Below are positions 53,335-62,542 of a stretch of DNA of 64,000 bases, piece by piece. Under the pieces are notes generated by a model. That model saw only the letters and a list, made by a program, of their open reading frames with translations. It had not been told where the DNA came from and ran no database searches. Made by a program: the position numbers and the translations under genes. Numbering within the stretch: the stretch's first letter is position 1; each line of letters begins with the position of its first letter. The stretch covers positions 124,001 through 188,000 of the forward strand of contig QCLS01000003.1 of NCBI GenBank assembly GCA_003214355.1, in the 5' to 3' direction. The DNA comes from Prochlorococcus sp. AG-418-C09 (lineage in GTDB: Bacteria; Cyanobacteriota; Cyanobacteriia; PCC-6307; Cyanobiaceae).

Positions 53335-54669
53335 TTATGTTCCTATACCAAATGGGTTACCTTCACTGAAGTCAATAATATCATCAGCAAATGTCTCAAA
53401 CGTAGCAGACTCAGAGTATTTAGTATCTGTAGTCTTCATAGCGTCATAACTATGTATCGTTATTGACGCACCGCTTGTATTACCAACGAGTAGTTCTCCT
53501 ATCTGGAAGTCCTCAGTAGGTGATTTTAATTTTAACCAGCCTTCAGATTTATCCCAGTCTGCTAAGAGAGCTGTACCCGCAGTAGTACCACTGGTAACAG
53601 TCTCACCATCTGTGAAGTTACCAGACAGTCCAGATGGTACAGACTCTATGTCAAACGCAGCAGTAGTATATCCACTACCACCACTGTCAATTACTATTTG
53701 ACTGACTGAATCGTACCCGTCCCCTTCATTTGTAATCTCGACTTTAGTGAGTGTACCATTCGAGTCAAAAGTCGGAGTGACCACAGGTTTGGTGCCTGCA
53801 GTGCCAGGATCATTAAAATCAATATAAGATCTAGATACATCATAACCTTCTCCTCCATTAAGAATTTTTAGACCAACCATCTTACCGTTCTTCACGGTAG
53901 GATCAAAGGTGGCAGGGGTAATTGGGATTGATCCACCCACGTTTACAACTATCATTTCAGCATGTGCTGTTGCTCCTGTACCATCACCTGTTACAGTCAC
54001 AGTAGGAGTGAAGTTGTATTTAGAACCATTTGTATTGACGACAGCCTGTGATACTGCATCGCCAGTTAATAGTGGCGTAGCAGATGCTGACTGACCAGGT
54101 GATACAAGATAATAGTATTGTACAGTATACCCTGTATCTATCATCTCGTCGTCTCCTGCGAAGAACTCTCCACCTTCGTCGCTGTACTCGAAGAGTTCTG
54201 CTTTCAGTTTGTAGGTATAGTTCTTACCTAACTGGTAGAAAGGTTCTTCGTGTTCTACAAACTTGATCTCAAAATAGTTTGAGGATAGTGGGAAGTATAT
54301 TAAATCTCCTTCTTGTGGTCTTTCTCCTACCTCTATGTCCTCGTCTAACAATAGGAACTGAGATATAAGATCACTAAATCTCTGCTGTGATATAACCATA
54401 GTTATCTCATCAGTCTGTCTAATACCAAACTTTGTCAATAGATCTCCACCACCTTGGAACCCATCAAAGTTCTCTAGGTATGCTTCTATAATATATGAAT
54501 CATCGAACTGTGATACTACTTCTTCATTGAACACATTATCTTTTGCTATCAGTTGTCTAGGAATGTATAACACATCCATACCAAACATCTTGATATACTC
54601 CTCAACAAGATTCTGCTGAAGGAACTGCTCGTTACGAGTACCATGTGTGAAGAATACGTTTCTTGCCAT
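53335..54669 (-). CDS. 14: Neck protein gp14 with a large insertion
   Basis: A 444-aa protein against 256 in T4. The N-terminal ~175 residues (FFTHGTRNEQFLQQNLVEEYIKMFGMDVLYIPRQ...) are standard gp14, and the C-terminal EGNPFGIGT is also typical. Between them lies about 200 residues with repeats of GGEGYD, GDGYDSV and GGSGYTT and strands of TVTGDGTGATA type, like the beta domains of phage fibres. The insertion may decorate the neck. Confidence 0.88.
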   Translation of the reverse strand: MARNVFFTHGTRNEQFLQQNLVEEYIKMFGMDVLYIPRQLIAKDNVFNEEVVSQFDDSYIIEAYLENFDGFQGGGDLLTKFGIRQTDEITMVISQQRFSDLISQFLLLDEDIEVGERPQEGDLIYFPLSSNYFEIKFVEHEEPFYQLGKNYTYKLKAELFEYSDEGGEFFAGDDEMIDTGYTVQYYYLVSPGQSASATPLLTGDAVSQAVVNTNGSKYNFTPTVTVTGDGTGATAHAEMIVVNVGGSIPITPATFDPTVKNGKMVGLKILNGGEGYDVSRSYIDFNDPGTAGTKPVVTPTFDSNGTLTKVEITNEGDGYDSVSQIVIDSGGSGYTTAAFDIESVPSGLSGNFTDGETVTSGTTAGTALLADWDKSEGWLKLKSPTEDFQIGELLVGNTSGASITIHSYDAMKTTDTKYSESATFETFADDIIDFSEGNPFGIGT

Positions 54670-55478
54670 TATCCGATCATATCCATTGGGGGCATTTCAT
54701 ACTTAGTCAACATCTCATCTTCTATCTTGTTTAACTCTTCTTGTGCCTGTTGATATATCTGATCACCATTCATAGTGATACCACCTGGCAACTGTGCTCC
54801 TTGGAACTTAGATAAGTTCTGTCCCCACTGTCTCTTGATGAGCTGTGTGGTATATCTCTTGAGGAAGATGTCATCATATAGTGTAGTAAATGATGAAGGA
54901 TCTAATGCTCTGTAAGCATCAAAGACTATAAAGTCTCCATCGTTTACATCAGTTCTGAAGTCTAGATCCATGTATAATCTATCTCCTCTGCTCTGGAATC
55001 TTATTTGCTTCTGTCCTTCTAGTAACCAGTATATATCTTCTAGTCTTCTGTTTACCATTTCATATGTAAGAATCTCAGTCTGAGTTAGATCCCAGAGATC
55101 ATTCAATCTCCACTGGTATCTGACATCAAATAGGTTAGTAGTATTCTTAGATGTGAAATCAAATATCTTAATGACTGAGGTGACATGCTCAGGCATAGTA
55201 ATAAAGTTATTCTGCTCAAGGAAGTTTGCTTGTCTAGCACCCACCTGTGTCACTGTGGTAGTGGTGTCAGTGGTCATGGCATCTATTGTTGCCTGATCAA
55301 ACTGATACTTCAAGAACGTTCTTATATAACCGTCAGTAGATCTCTCTTGGAAAAACTGCAAAGCATCATCAATCAGATCATCTATCTGATCATCATCTAC
55401 GTTTATTTCTAGGACTGGTGCTCCTAGTTTTCTTAAGGCATACTCTGCTAGAGTGTCCTTACTACTTGGTTTTGCCAT
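54669..55478 (-). CDS. 13: Neck protein gp13
   Basis: A 269-aa protein. TLAEYALRKLGAPVLEINVDDDQIDDLIDDALQFFQERSTDGY (region ~9-51) and LIKRQWGQNLSKFQGAQLPGGITMNGDQIYQQAQEE (~203-239) are diagnostic for gp13, which joins head and tail with gp14. T4 gp13 is 309 aa. Confidence 0.93.
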   Translation of the reverse strand: MAKPSSKDTLAEYALRKLGAPVLEINVDDDQIDDLIDDALQFFQERSTDGYIRTFLKYQFDQATIDAMTTDTTTTVTQVGARQANFLEQNNFITMPEHVTSVIKIFDFTSKNTTNLFDVRYQWRLNDLWDLTQTEILTYEMVNRRLEDIYWLLEGQKQIRFQSRGDRLYMDLDFRTDVNDGDFIVFDAYRALDPSSFTTLYDDIFLKRYTTQLIKRQWGQNLSKFQGAQLPGGITMNGDQIYQQAQEELNKIEDEMLTKYEMPPMDMIG

Positions 55479-58400
55479 TAGACTGTATCGACGTTGAATC
55501 TCGCTCTTACATAATATGTAGTTGTAGGTAACAGTGTAACGTCACCTGGTAATGTATATGACAGTAGGTTGGTAGAGTTTCCTAACGATTGGTGTACAAT
55601 AGTAGTGAATGTATCTGCCTGTGAGAACTGCCAGTCAGTAGAGTTATGTCCATAACCAGTCTTAAATTCTGGTGTTAGAACATTGATAGTAGGATTAAAT
55701 GCGGGAGTAATAGTTTGTATATTTGGTTGATCTACAACAGGAGTAGAGAACTGTACAGCAGTCGAGTAATTACTTGATAGTCCTGCGTTATCTTTATACT
55801 TAACCTGAACTGAATAAGTTGTTTGGAAGTCAAGTGTACCAGCTGGTACTGTGAATGTAGTCAAATTACCAGTATCACCCTGTGATAAATCAGGAACTGT
55901 GATAGCAGCAGTATCATATATTACTGCGTTATCAGATGTTCTCTTAATTAACCACCAAGATGCTGAATGAGTTGACCCTGCGTACTGTGATACAAATGCG
56001 TCTGATGTAAATGTAGGTTGTCTATTGAATGTCAAGTTAGTTGTTGGGTCTATATTGACAACAATACCAGTAGCTGCTTCTACAAATTCAGACTCATTTA
56101 CAGTAATAGTAGCGGACTGAGATGTAACTGATATCGCATTGCTGTTAGACAATACACAACGATACTCATTGTTGAGTGTTGGGAAAGGTTGTGTGACTGT
56201 AGTATATGAAGCAGCTGTAGCACCATTTATATTTGCCCAGTTAGCACCACTATCAGTTGACTTCTGCCACTGGTAGTTGATTGATCCAGATGTGATAGCA
56301 GCAGTGATACTAAATGTTGCTGTCTGTCCTTCAATGATTGTTTGTGCCTGTGGTTGCTGAGATATACTAATAACTCTAAGAACTGTCTGTACCGCAAAGG
56401 TTGATACTAGATCATTTTGAGCACCTACTAGACTGAGTGTACACTTAAATCTGTCATCATTATCATCAGCAAATACTAAAGCAGGAGTGGTATAGGTAGC
56501 TCCTACAGCACCTGGTATAGTATTATAGTCTACGCCATTGTCAGATTTACTCCACTGATAAGTATGTGAACCACTAGATGTATTACCCGCTACAGTATAT
56601 GATGATGTTCCTCCTTCATTACCTGTTGCGTTGACTGGTTGAAGGGTTATGTTATGAGTCCTGTAGACAGTTAACAATGCGGCTGAGGTGAACTCATCAG
56701 CATCAGCACCGATAGCCGAAAGCTTACAACGGAACCTATCATGATGATGATCTGCGTATGTCAATGTGCCTGTGTTGTAAGTAGGACTTGTTGCTCCACC
56801 TATATCAGTATATTGATCAGTCACAGTCATCGCTGCTCCTTGACCTGTATGGAAATGACACCAGTAATATAGAGGTGATGACTGAGAACCAGGTACTGTC
56901 CACTCCACTCTTCTATCACTAGCAGCTACGAATCCACTGACATACCCTGCCATATTTACAGTGACACCATCTAACTTATAAACTACTCCCATCATATAAT
57001 GTCCGTTACCATTATGATCTCCGTCAGCACCTGTACTGAACATCAATGGATGATGAACTGAACCATAGGTAGCATTAGTAGAATCATTCTGGATAAAAGT
57101 ATATGTAGCATTCTGCTCAAATTCTAGAACTGCCTTCTCCACTCCATCAAAATAGAATACACCAGTTGATTGTCCTGCGTTCGTATCTACACCTACTGTG
57201 ACTGTAATAGTCGCATCACCATCAGATTTCTGCCACTGATACTGGACTGAAGGTGCGTGGTTAGACCAGATAGAGTTGTATAGTTCTGGATCAGCAGCTG
57301 TCTCTGCCTTAGCAGAAGCACCACCACCTGAAGGTGTTGTCCAGTTACCAACTCCAAAGGAAGAGTTCAATAACGCAGTGATTGCTTGAGTCTGTACTGT
57401 ACCAACTGCTGTGAATGAAGCAGTCTGTCCCTCATCCCTAGTTGCGTCACTTGGATTAGCAACTACAGATACAGTAACTGTTTCTACCTGTAAGGTAGCA
57501 GCATTAGAGAATGTATTAACAGCACCAGCCGCGGATATTAAACATCTATATTGATATTCATCGAACTGAGCCGTAAGGGTAGGTGTAGTATATGTGCTAG
57601 TATTTGCTCCTGAAATACTTGAGAAGTTATTACCATCATCTAGTGACAACTGCCACTGATAGTTAATGTCAGCACTGTCACCATCAGAAAGACTAGCAGT
57701 AACTGCGAAGTCTGCTGTTCCACCAACTGCTCCTGTGTCATTCTGTGGATGTGCGTCGACTGATATAGTTCTTGTAACTGTTAACTGAGCACTATTTGAT
57801 ACTACCTCACTAGCACCTGTAGCGTTGACTCTACATCTAAAGTAGTCTCCGCTGTCAGCAGCAAAGGAAGCTGGAGGTGTACCACCACTATCATATGTGG
57901 TTGCTGTAGTAGTATATGCTGCACTCGTAGCACCTGGTATTTGATGCCATACAGAGTCATCCTCTGACTTATCCCATGCATATGAAATTGATGCTGAGTC
58001 AGCAGTAGAAGCAGTTATATTGAATGTAGCAGCAGCTGGTGATACTACAGATGTACTAGATGGTTGTGCCTGTATACTCACTACTCTAGTTACAGTCAGT
58101 GTAGCAGCATTTGACGTTGTACTAGAAGCTGCTGTATTAGAATCTAATACGCATCGGTATTGCCATCCGTTAAATGAGTAGTCATCATCTACAGTAAGTG
58201 TATCTGTTGTCTCTCCACTATGTCCTGCTTGACCACTAATACTTGTCCAAGCACCACCTGTACTGTACTGCCACTGGTATGTGATAGTAGATGAGTCTGA
58301 TACAGTAGCGTTTAAAGGACCAAACTGTGCGTTGGTTCCTGCTCCCGCTTCTATTGATGCATCGGAAGGTTGATCTCCAATCGTAACAATAACACCAGTA

Positions 58401-61400
58401 CCTAGTGTATGGAAATTATAATTTCTTGATTCTCCAGAACTATCTTCTGTGACTGTGATGTCAAAGAATGTATCCTGATAAGATGATATAACTGTACCAG
58501 ATAGAACTCCACTTGTTGTATTAAATGTTAGTCCTGTACCTGATAAACTGTCACCTGAAAGAGTATATGTCTCTCCTGAATTAAATGTTTCGTTAGCATA
58601 GCTCTTGAACTCGTCAACTCCTATGTCTATATTGATAGCACCATTGTGAGCAAATCCATCACCACCTATCTTACCTGTGGTTACTTGGTTTGATGTACCA
58701 GTTCCTTGAGCAGTCTTAAGGAAGAATGGATGACCAGAAGCATTGACATCAAATACTAAGATGTCACCTGGTGTAGCATTGATACCCGCATCATCACCAC
58801 TCTGTCCTGCTGTGTTATTTGCTTGTACAGTGATAGTACCATACATGCCATTGTGATACTCACATTGATAGTAGTAAACTCCTATGGAACCTGGTGTCCA
58901 TGCGACAGTTCCACCACTCTCAGTACCCTGACCTGTAGCACCACTTACCTGATTACTTGAACCAGTTCCTTGAACAGTCTTAAGATATAATGGGTGACCA
59001 CCCGCATTCATATTGAAGTTTAATGTATCACCAACCTGACATACAATAGCAGGGTCAGCACCACTGATTGATCCAGTTCTATCTGTACCTGATAATGTGT
59101 AGTCACTACTACCAGAAGCAGTTACAGCAATATTATATGTGTTGACTACAGGAGTAACATTCTGTTCTGCGATAGTATAGTTGCTACTATTAGCAGCAGT
59201 TACGTTCCAATATCTTTTGGCAGTACCACCTGATCCAGAAAGCGTAATGGTACCATACATGTCATTGTGATCACGACATTGATAGTAATAACTACCAGCT
59301 GTGACTCCAGTTGTATCCCAGTATATTCTTCCATTGACAGTTCCTTGACCTCCTGTGCTACTGATATTACCGTTGTAGAACCATGTAATAGTCTTGCTGA
59401 TGTACTGTGTGAACAGTCCTCTGACCTTACTGATCAAAGATCCTGACTGTTGGAAATCAAAGTCAACACCTGAATCTACTGGTATTTGTTTGATAGTACG
59501 ACCTGTATGTCCTGCTTCCTCTGAGTCTAACTCGGCAAATAATGTGACGTTACCAAATGTAGGTCCGTCAGTTCCCTCATGTGTATCAGATATTACACAC
59601 ATGTAGTTACCAGTTCCACCAGCTACCTCGTTACTTGTAGCACTATTGATTACAGTTATCTCGATATAGTTATTAGCAGCATCCTGTCCTGTGATACCCC
59701 ACCATGTTCCAGATATATCATAGATGTCAAGACCACCTACTACAAGTCCAGTGTTAGGTACTCTTAACTGTATCTTCTTACCAATCTTGTTCAAGAATGC
59801 TGCTGAATCTACTGAGTTATAGTATATCTTAATTACATTACTACCTGAACTGGCAGCGAATGGGTTGGTAGGTAACTTATATTCGTGAGCTGTATTAGCA
59901 GGATATGCAGTAGTACTGACAGCAGCATAGTCGCCAGGATCTCCATTACTTCTAATCCAGTTCTTACATAGTACTGGTAGTGTGCTTGTAGAAAGGTTAT
60001 AGTTGTTCGCTGCTATGAACTGACATACCACACCACATGTAATAGGACCTGAGAATGATGTACCCTGTATAACATTGTAGTTTGATACTGATGTGTAAGG
60101 TGTGTTAGTAGTCCAGTTGTACTGAGGTGTTGTTATGTGTTGACCTGGTGCTGTAACTGTTACACCTGAACCATAGTTAGAGAAGTCTGCCCAGAAGTCA
60201 TTGTAATCTGTAGCACCTACAGAGATAGACGCGATATTTGTATCAAATATGTTTACGTCACCATCCTGATATCCTGCTGATCTAGTTCCTGCTTGGAATC
60301 TACCCTGTAGAGGTCCTAAGAAACTGTCACTAGAGTCTTTGAATCCGTTACCCGCTGATCTAACGAGTACAATATTAGCATCTACTACGTCTTTCTCTGT
60401 CTCGTCATATAGTTCTACGTCAAACCCTGCGTCAGTTCCTGCTTCGTTCAACTCAACGTATGGGAAAGAACCACTAGGTTGTGTAGAACCAAAGGATGCA
60501 TTGATGATTGCGGGTCTGGTATTACCTTTGTAGTTAGCATTACCACTGTCATTGTGGTTGATAACGGCTTGATAGGCATTCATGATACCTGACAAAGATC
60601 CACTACCAAATGAACTAAAGCACTTCAGAGCATAGAATTTTACCTTGTGTGCGACACCACTCTTGATACCACCGATCAAGTTAGCACACCATGTACCGTG
60701 TGCGTTGTCATCTTCATTGCTGTTAGCCACACCGCCAACTGTATATCCTGAGCTGTAACCTGGCACCTCATACACCCTGTATGCCTGTTGCTCTGATAAA
60801 CCATTAAGGTCAGCGTTGTTTGTTATATCAAATAATTCTGGATGTAAACCTACTCCAGATCCTGTTGGTCTTGAAGCACCCCTAATACCAGTATCAAGTA
60901 CATACACGTCAACACCGTCAGCTTCTTCCGTAGTGTTATATAATCCATTCATGAAACTCCTGCTTTGCTTTGATATACGATCTAGATGCCAGAAGTCATG
61001 TATACAGATGGCACCGTAACGTAATGGACTATCATCATAAGCACCGTAATCAGAGTTAGACACGTTGTACCAATATAGTACAGATGCTGTAACACTATCC
61101 ACAGTGATACGAGTATACGCACCAGATGAACCAGGCGTACCCGCTGTTGTTACATTATATGTGTACTGTACACCATCTCTATGTGTACCGTCAGGTGTTA
61201 AGGAGAATGCTAGTCTATGTCCTGTGTTAGATGCGTCAGACTGGTCAAAGGTATATGTACCCCCTTGTACGAAACCACTGTAGGTTGCTATTCTACTATA
61301 AACACCACCCTGTGTAGATGATAACTGGAATCTCTGGTTACCACTATAGTTTGCTACCTTTACATATATTGTTCCACCACCACTAGATGTTATTATCCTT

Positions 61401-61708
61401 GTGTTTCTCTGTCCTGATATCTCACTTGTGTTGTCTTCTAATGTATCTGTTTCCCACTCTGCTACTGCTGTCTCACCACCCTCTACTGGGTCTATTTTAT
61501 ATTCTTTATCATACGTCGCACCATGAACATACGCCAACTTCCTAATCTCATCTATAGATGATTGATCCTCGGAAGGTGCTGTAAACTGGATAGTTCTAAA
61601 TGAAGGGAAAGATCTTACAAATTCTAAATAACTATGCTGACCCATTATTAGTGCTTGAGCACCATCAAGAGTCATAGAACTTGCTACCTTTACTAAAAGG
61701 GTTGCCAT
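55478..61708 (-). CDS. Giant virion protein: subtilisin-like protease, cupredoxin-like and Ig-like domains
   Basis: A 2076-aa protein. Residues ~50-65 and ~225-560 form an S8 subtilase: D272 in VYVLDTG, H337 in DDNAHGTWC, N454 in SAGN, S551 in GTSFSGP; all catalytic residues are present. At ~740-1010 lie cupredoxin-like units with GHPLYLK and Y-Y-Q-C-x-x-H-x-x-M (near 807 and 946). From ~1090 there are six Ig-like repeats (Q-P...YQWQKS...YRC), the fourth interrupted by a further cupredoxin-like unit, then an FN3-like end. A TATAAATA is 30 bases upstream. Probably a fibre or adhesin that may cut itself or surface proteins. Confidence 0.85.
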   Translation of the reverse strand: MATLLVKVASSMTLDGAQALIMGQHSYLEFVRSFPSFRTIQFTAPSEDQSSIDEIRKLAYVHGATYDKEYKIDPVEGGETAVAEWETDTLEDNTSEISGQRNTRIITSSGGGTIYVKVANYSGNQRFQLSSTQGGVYSRIATYSGFVQGGTYTFDQSDASNTGHRLAFSLTPDGTHRDGVQYTYNVTTAGTPGSSGAYTRITVDSVTASVLYWYNVSNSDYGAYDDSPLRYGAICIHDFWHLDRISKQSRSFMNGLYNTTEEADGVDVYVLDTGIRGASRPTGSGVGLHPELFDITNNADLNGLSEQQAYRVYEVPGYSSGYTVGGVANSNEDDNAHGTWCANLIGGIKSGVAHKVKFYALKCFSSFGSGSLSGIMNAYQAVINHNDSGNANYKGNTRPAIINASFGSTQPSGSFPYVELNEAGTDAGFDVELYDETEKDVVDANIVLVRSAGNGFKDSSDSFLGPLQGRFQAGTRSAGYQDGDVNIFDTNIASISVGATDYNDFWADFSNYGSGVTVTAPGQHITTPQYNWTTNTPYTSVSNYNVIQGTSFSGPITCGVVCQFIAANNYNLSTSTLPVLCKNWIRSNGDPGDYAAVSTTAYPANTAHEYKLPTNPFAASSGSNVIKIYYNSVDSAAFLNKIGKKIQLRVPNTGLVVGGLDIYDISGTWWGITGQDAANNYIEITVINSATSNEVAGGTGNYMCVISDTHEGTDGPTFGNVTLFAELDSEEAGHTGRTIKQIPVDSGVDFDFQQSGSLISKVRGLFTQYISKTITWFYNGNISSTGGQGTVNGRIYWDTTGVTAGSYYYQCRDHNDMYGTITLSGSGGTAKRYWNVTAANSSNYTIAEQNVTPVVNTYNIAVTASGSSDYTLSGTDRTGSISGADPAIVCQVGDTLNFNMNAGGHPLYLKTVQGTGSSNQVSGATGQGTESGGTVAWTPGSIGVYYYQCEYHNGMYGTITVQANNTAGQSGDDAGINATPGDILVFDVNASGHPFFLKTAQGTGTSNQVTTGKIGGDGFAHNGAINIDIGVDEFKSYANETFNSGETYTLSGDSLSGTGLTFNTTSGVLSGTVISSYQDTFFDITVTEDSSGESRNYNFHTLGTGVIVTIGDQPSDASIEAGAGTNAQFGPLNATVSDSSTITYQWQYSTGGAWTSISGQAGHSGETTDTLTVDDDYSFNGWQYRCVLDSNTAASSTTSNAATLTVTRVVSIQAQPSSTSVVSPAAATFNITASTADSASISYAWDKSEDDSVWHQIPGATSAAYTTTATTYDSGGTPPASFAADSGDYFRCRVNATGASEVVSNSAQLTVTRTISVDAHPQNDTGAVGGTADFAVTASLSDGDSADINYQWQLSLDDGNNFSSISGANTSTYTTPTLTAQFDEYQYRCLISAAGAVNTFSNAATLQVETVTVSVVANPSDATRDEGQTASFTAVGTVQTQAITALLNSSFGVGNWTTPSGGGASAKAETAADPELYNSIWSNHAPSVQYQWQKSDGDATITVTVGVDTNAGQSTGVFYFDGVEKAVLEFEQNATYTFIQNDSTNATYGSVHHPLMFSTGADGDHNGNGHYMMGVVYKLDGVTVNMAGYVSGFVAASDRRVEWTVPGSQSSPLYYWCHFHTGQGAAMTVTDQYTDIGGATSPTYNTGTLTYADHHHDRFRCKLSAIGADADEFTSAALLTVYRTHNITLQPVNATGNEGGTSSYTVAGNTSSGSHTYQWSKSDNGVDYNTIPGAVGATYTTPALVFADDNDDRFKCTLSLVGAQNDLVSTFAVQTVLRVISISQQPQAQTIIEGQTATFSITAAITSGSINYQWQKSTDSGANWANINGATAASYTTVTQPFPTLNNEYRCVLSNSNAISVTSQSATITVNESEFVEAATGIVVNIDPTTNLTFNRQPTFTSDAFVSQYAGSTHSASWWLIKRTSDNAVIYDTAAITVPDLSQGDTGNLTTFTVPAGTLDFQTTYSVQVKYKDNAGLSSNYSTAVQFSTPVVDQPNIQTITPAFNPTINVLTPEFKTGYGHNSTDWQFSQADTFTTIVHQSLGNSTNLLSYTLPGDVTLLPTTTYYVRARFNVDTV

Positions 61709-61737
61709 TGAATATTAGTCAGTATTATCCTCTTTTG

Positions 61738-61745
61738 TATTTATA
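61738..61745 (-). promoter_or_regulatory. Late promoter TATAAATA
   Basis: A perfect T4 late octamer on the minus strand, 30 bases before the 2076-aa gene. It lies a few bases in front of the plus-strand gene at 61752, so the two transcripts diverge here. Confidence 0.7.
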
Positions 61746-61751
61746 GAACTC

Positions 61752-62039
61752 ATGGCTGGACTTAGAGACAGAGAAGCACCAACAGGTGAATATAGACTCA
61801 GAGAACACCTCTGGAGTAGAACTGAAGCAAAATTTGATGGCACTTCAGATACTATTCCATTTGACGTTGGCGACAAATATGACGAAAGACCTATCGTTGC
61901 TATAGGCATAACAAAAAACGTCTATGGTAAAAGGTACTATCTCATTGTTGAAGGAGATAAAACCCATGCCCGTAGACGTTTAGAATTTGATGAGAAGCAT
62001 GACTTGATATCAAGCAAGTTCCTCAAGTTTGTAGACTAA
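61752..62039 (+). CDS. Lone plus-strand small protein
   Basis: A 95-aa charged protein (MAGLRDREAPTGEYRLREHLWSR..., ending SSKFLKFVD) with a beta-rich middle (RPIVAIGITKNVYGKRYYLIVEG). It fills the gap between two minus-strand genes and ends one base before the stop of the converging gene at 62040. The opposite frame (61715..61909) has poorer composition. No strong ribosome site and no clear promoter are seen. No family recognised. Confidence 0.65.
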   Translation: MAGLRDREAPTGEYRLREHLWSRTEAKFDGTSDTIPFDVGDKYDERPIVAIGITKNVYGKRYYLIVEGDKTHARRRLEFDEKHDLISSKFLKFVD

Positions 62040-62240
62040 TTATTTAACCTTTGCTTCTTTCACAGGAGCAGGAGCTTCTTCTCCTTCTTTCTGTGTTGCT
62101 AATCGAAGACCTTCTATTGCTCCTTGGAGTCTTAATAGTTGGTCTTCTCTTGTTTTAAGAGCGTCTTTAATTTCTGCGACTTCTGCTTTTACCTTGCTCT
62201 GTTGCTCGGTGAAGTCTGTAATCATTTCTTCAATGGTCAT
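62040..62240 (-). CDS. Small coiled-coil protein
   Basis: A 66-aa protein with heptad-like Glu/Lys/Leu over ~5-50 and a Pro/Ala/Lys tail. It overlaps the next upstream gene by four bases. Function unknown. Confidence 0.6.
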   Translation of the reverse strand: MTIEEMITDFTEQQSKVKAEVAEIKDALKTREDQLLRLQGAIEGLRLATQKEGEEAPAPVKEAKVK

Positions 62241-62542
62241 GCTGTAGTTTCCTCAGTACGTTGGATTTTAGATTCGACACCTAGGACGGTGGTGCGTATA
62301 ATATCAAGTGCTTCACAAGCACCTTCAAGACGGTTCACTTTAGTGCGAGCGTCATTAAGATCGGTTAGATCAATACGAGTCATAAGACTAGAGTTCTTAT
62401 CGAGCTCCTCTTCTCGTTCTTTGACTTCTTCTCTTGCTGCTACTAATTGAGCAACGAAGTCTTCCCATACCATATCAAATGTCCATTCTTTAGGTTCATT
62501 TTCAACGGTACCCATTCCTGCTGTCTCTGGTTGATCAGACAT
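62237..62542 (-). CDS. Small coiled-coil protein
   Basis: A 101-aa acidic protein: WTFDMVWEDFVAQLVAAREEVKEREEELDKNSSL (region ~20-53), then a second helix with NRLEGACEALDIIRTTVLG. It forms a pair with the 66-aa gene downstream. Function unknown; a structural or chaperone role is a guess. Confidence 0.6.
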   Translation of the reverse strand: MSDQPETAGMGTVENEPKEWTFDMVWEDFVAQLVAAREEVKEREEELDKNSSLMTRIDLTDLNDARTKVNRLEGACEALDIIRTTVLGVESKIQRTEETTA

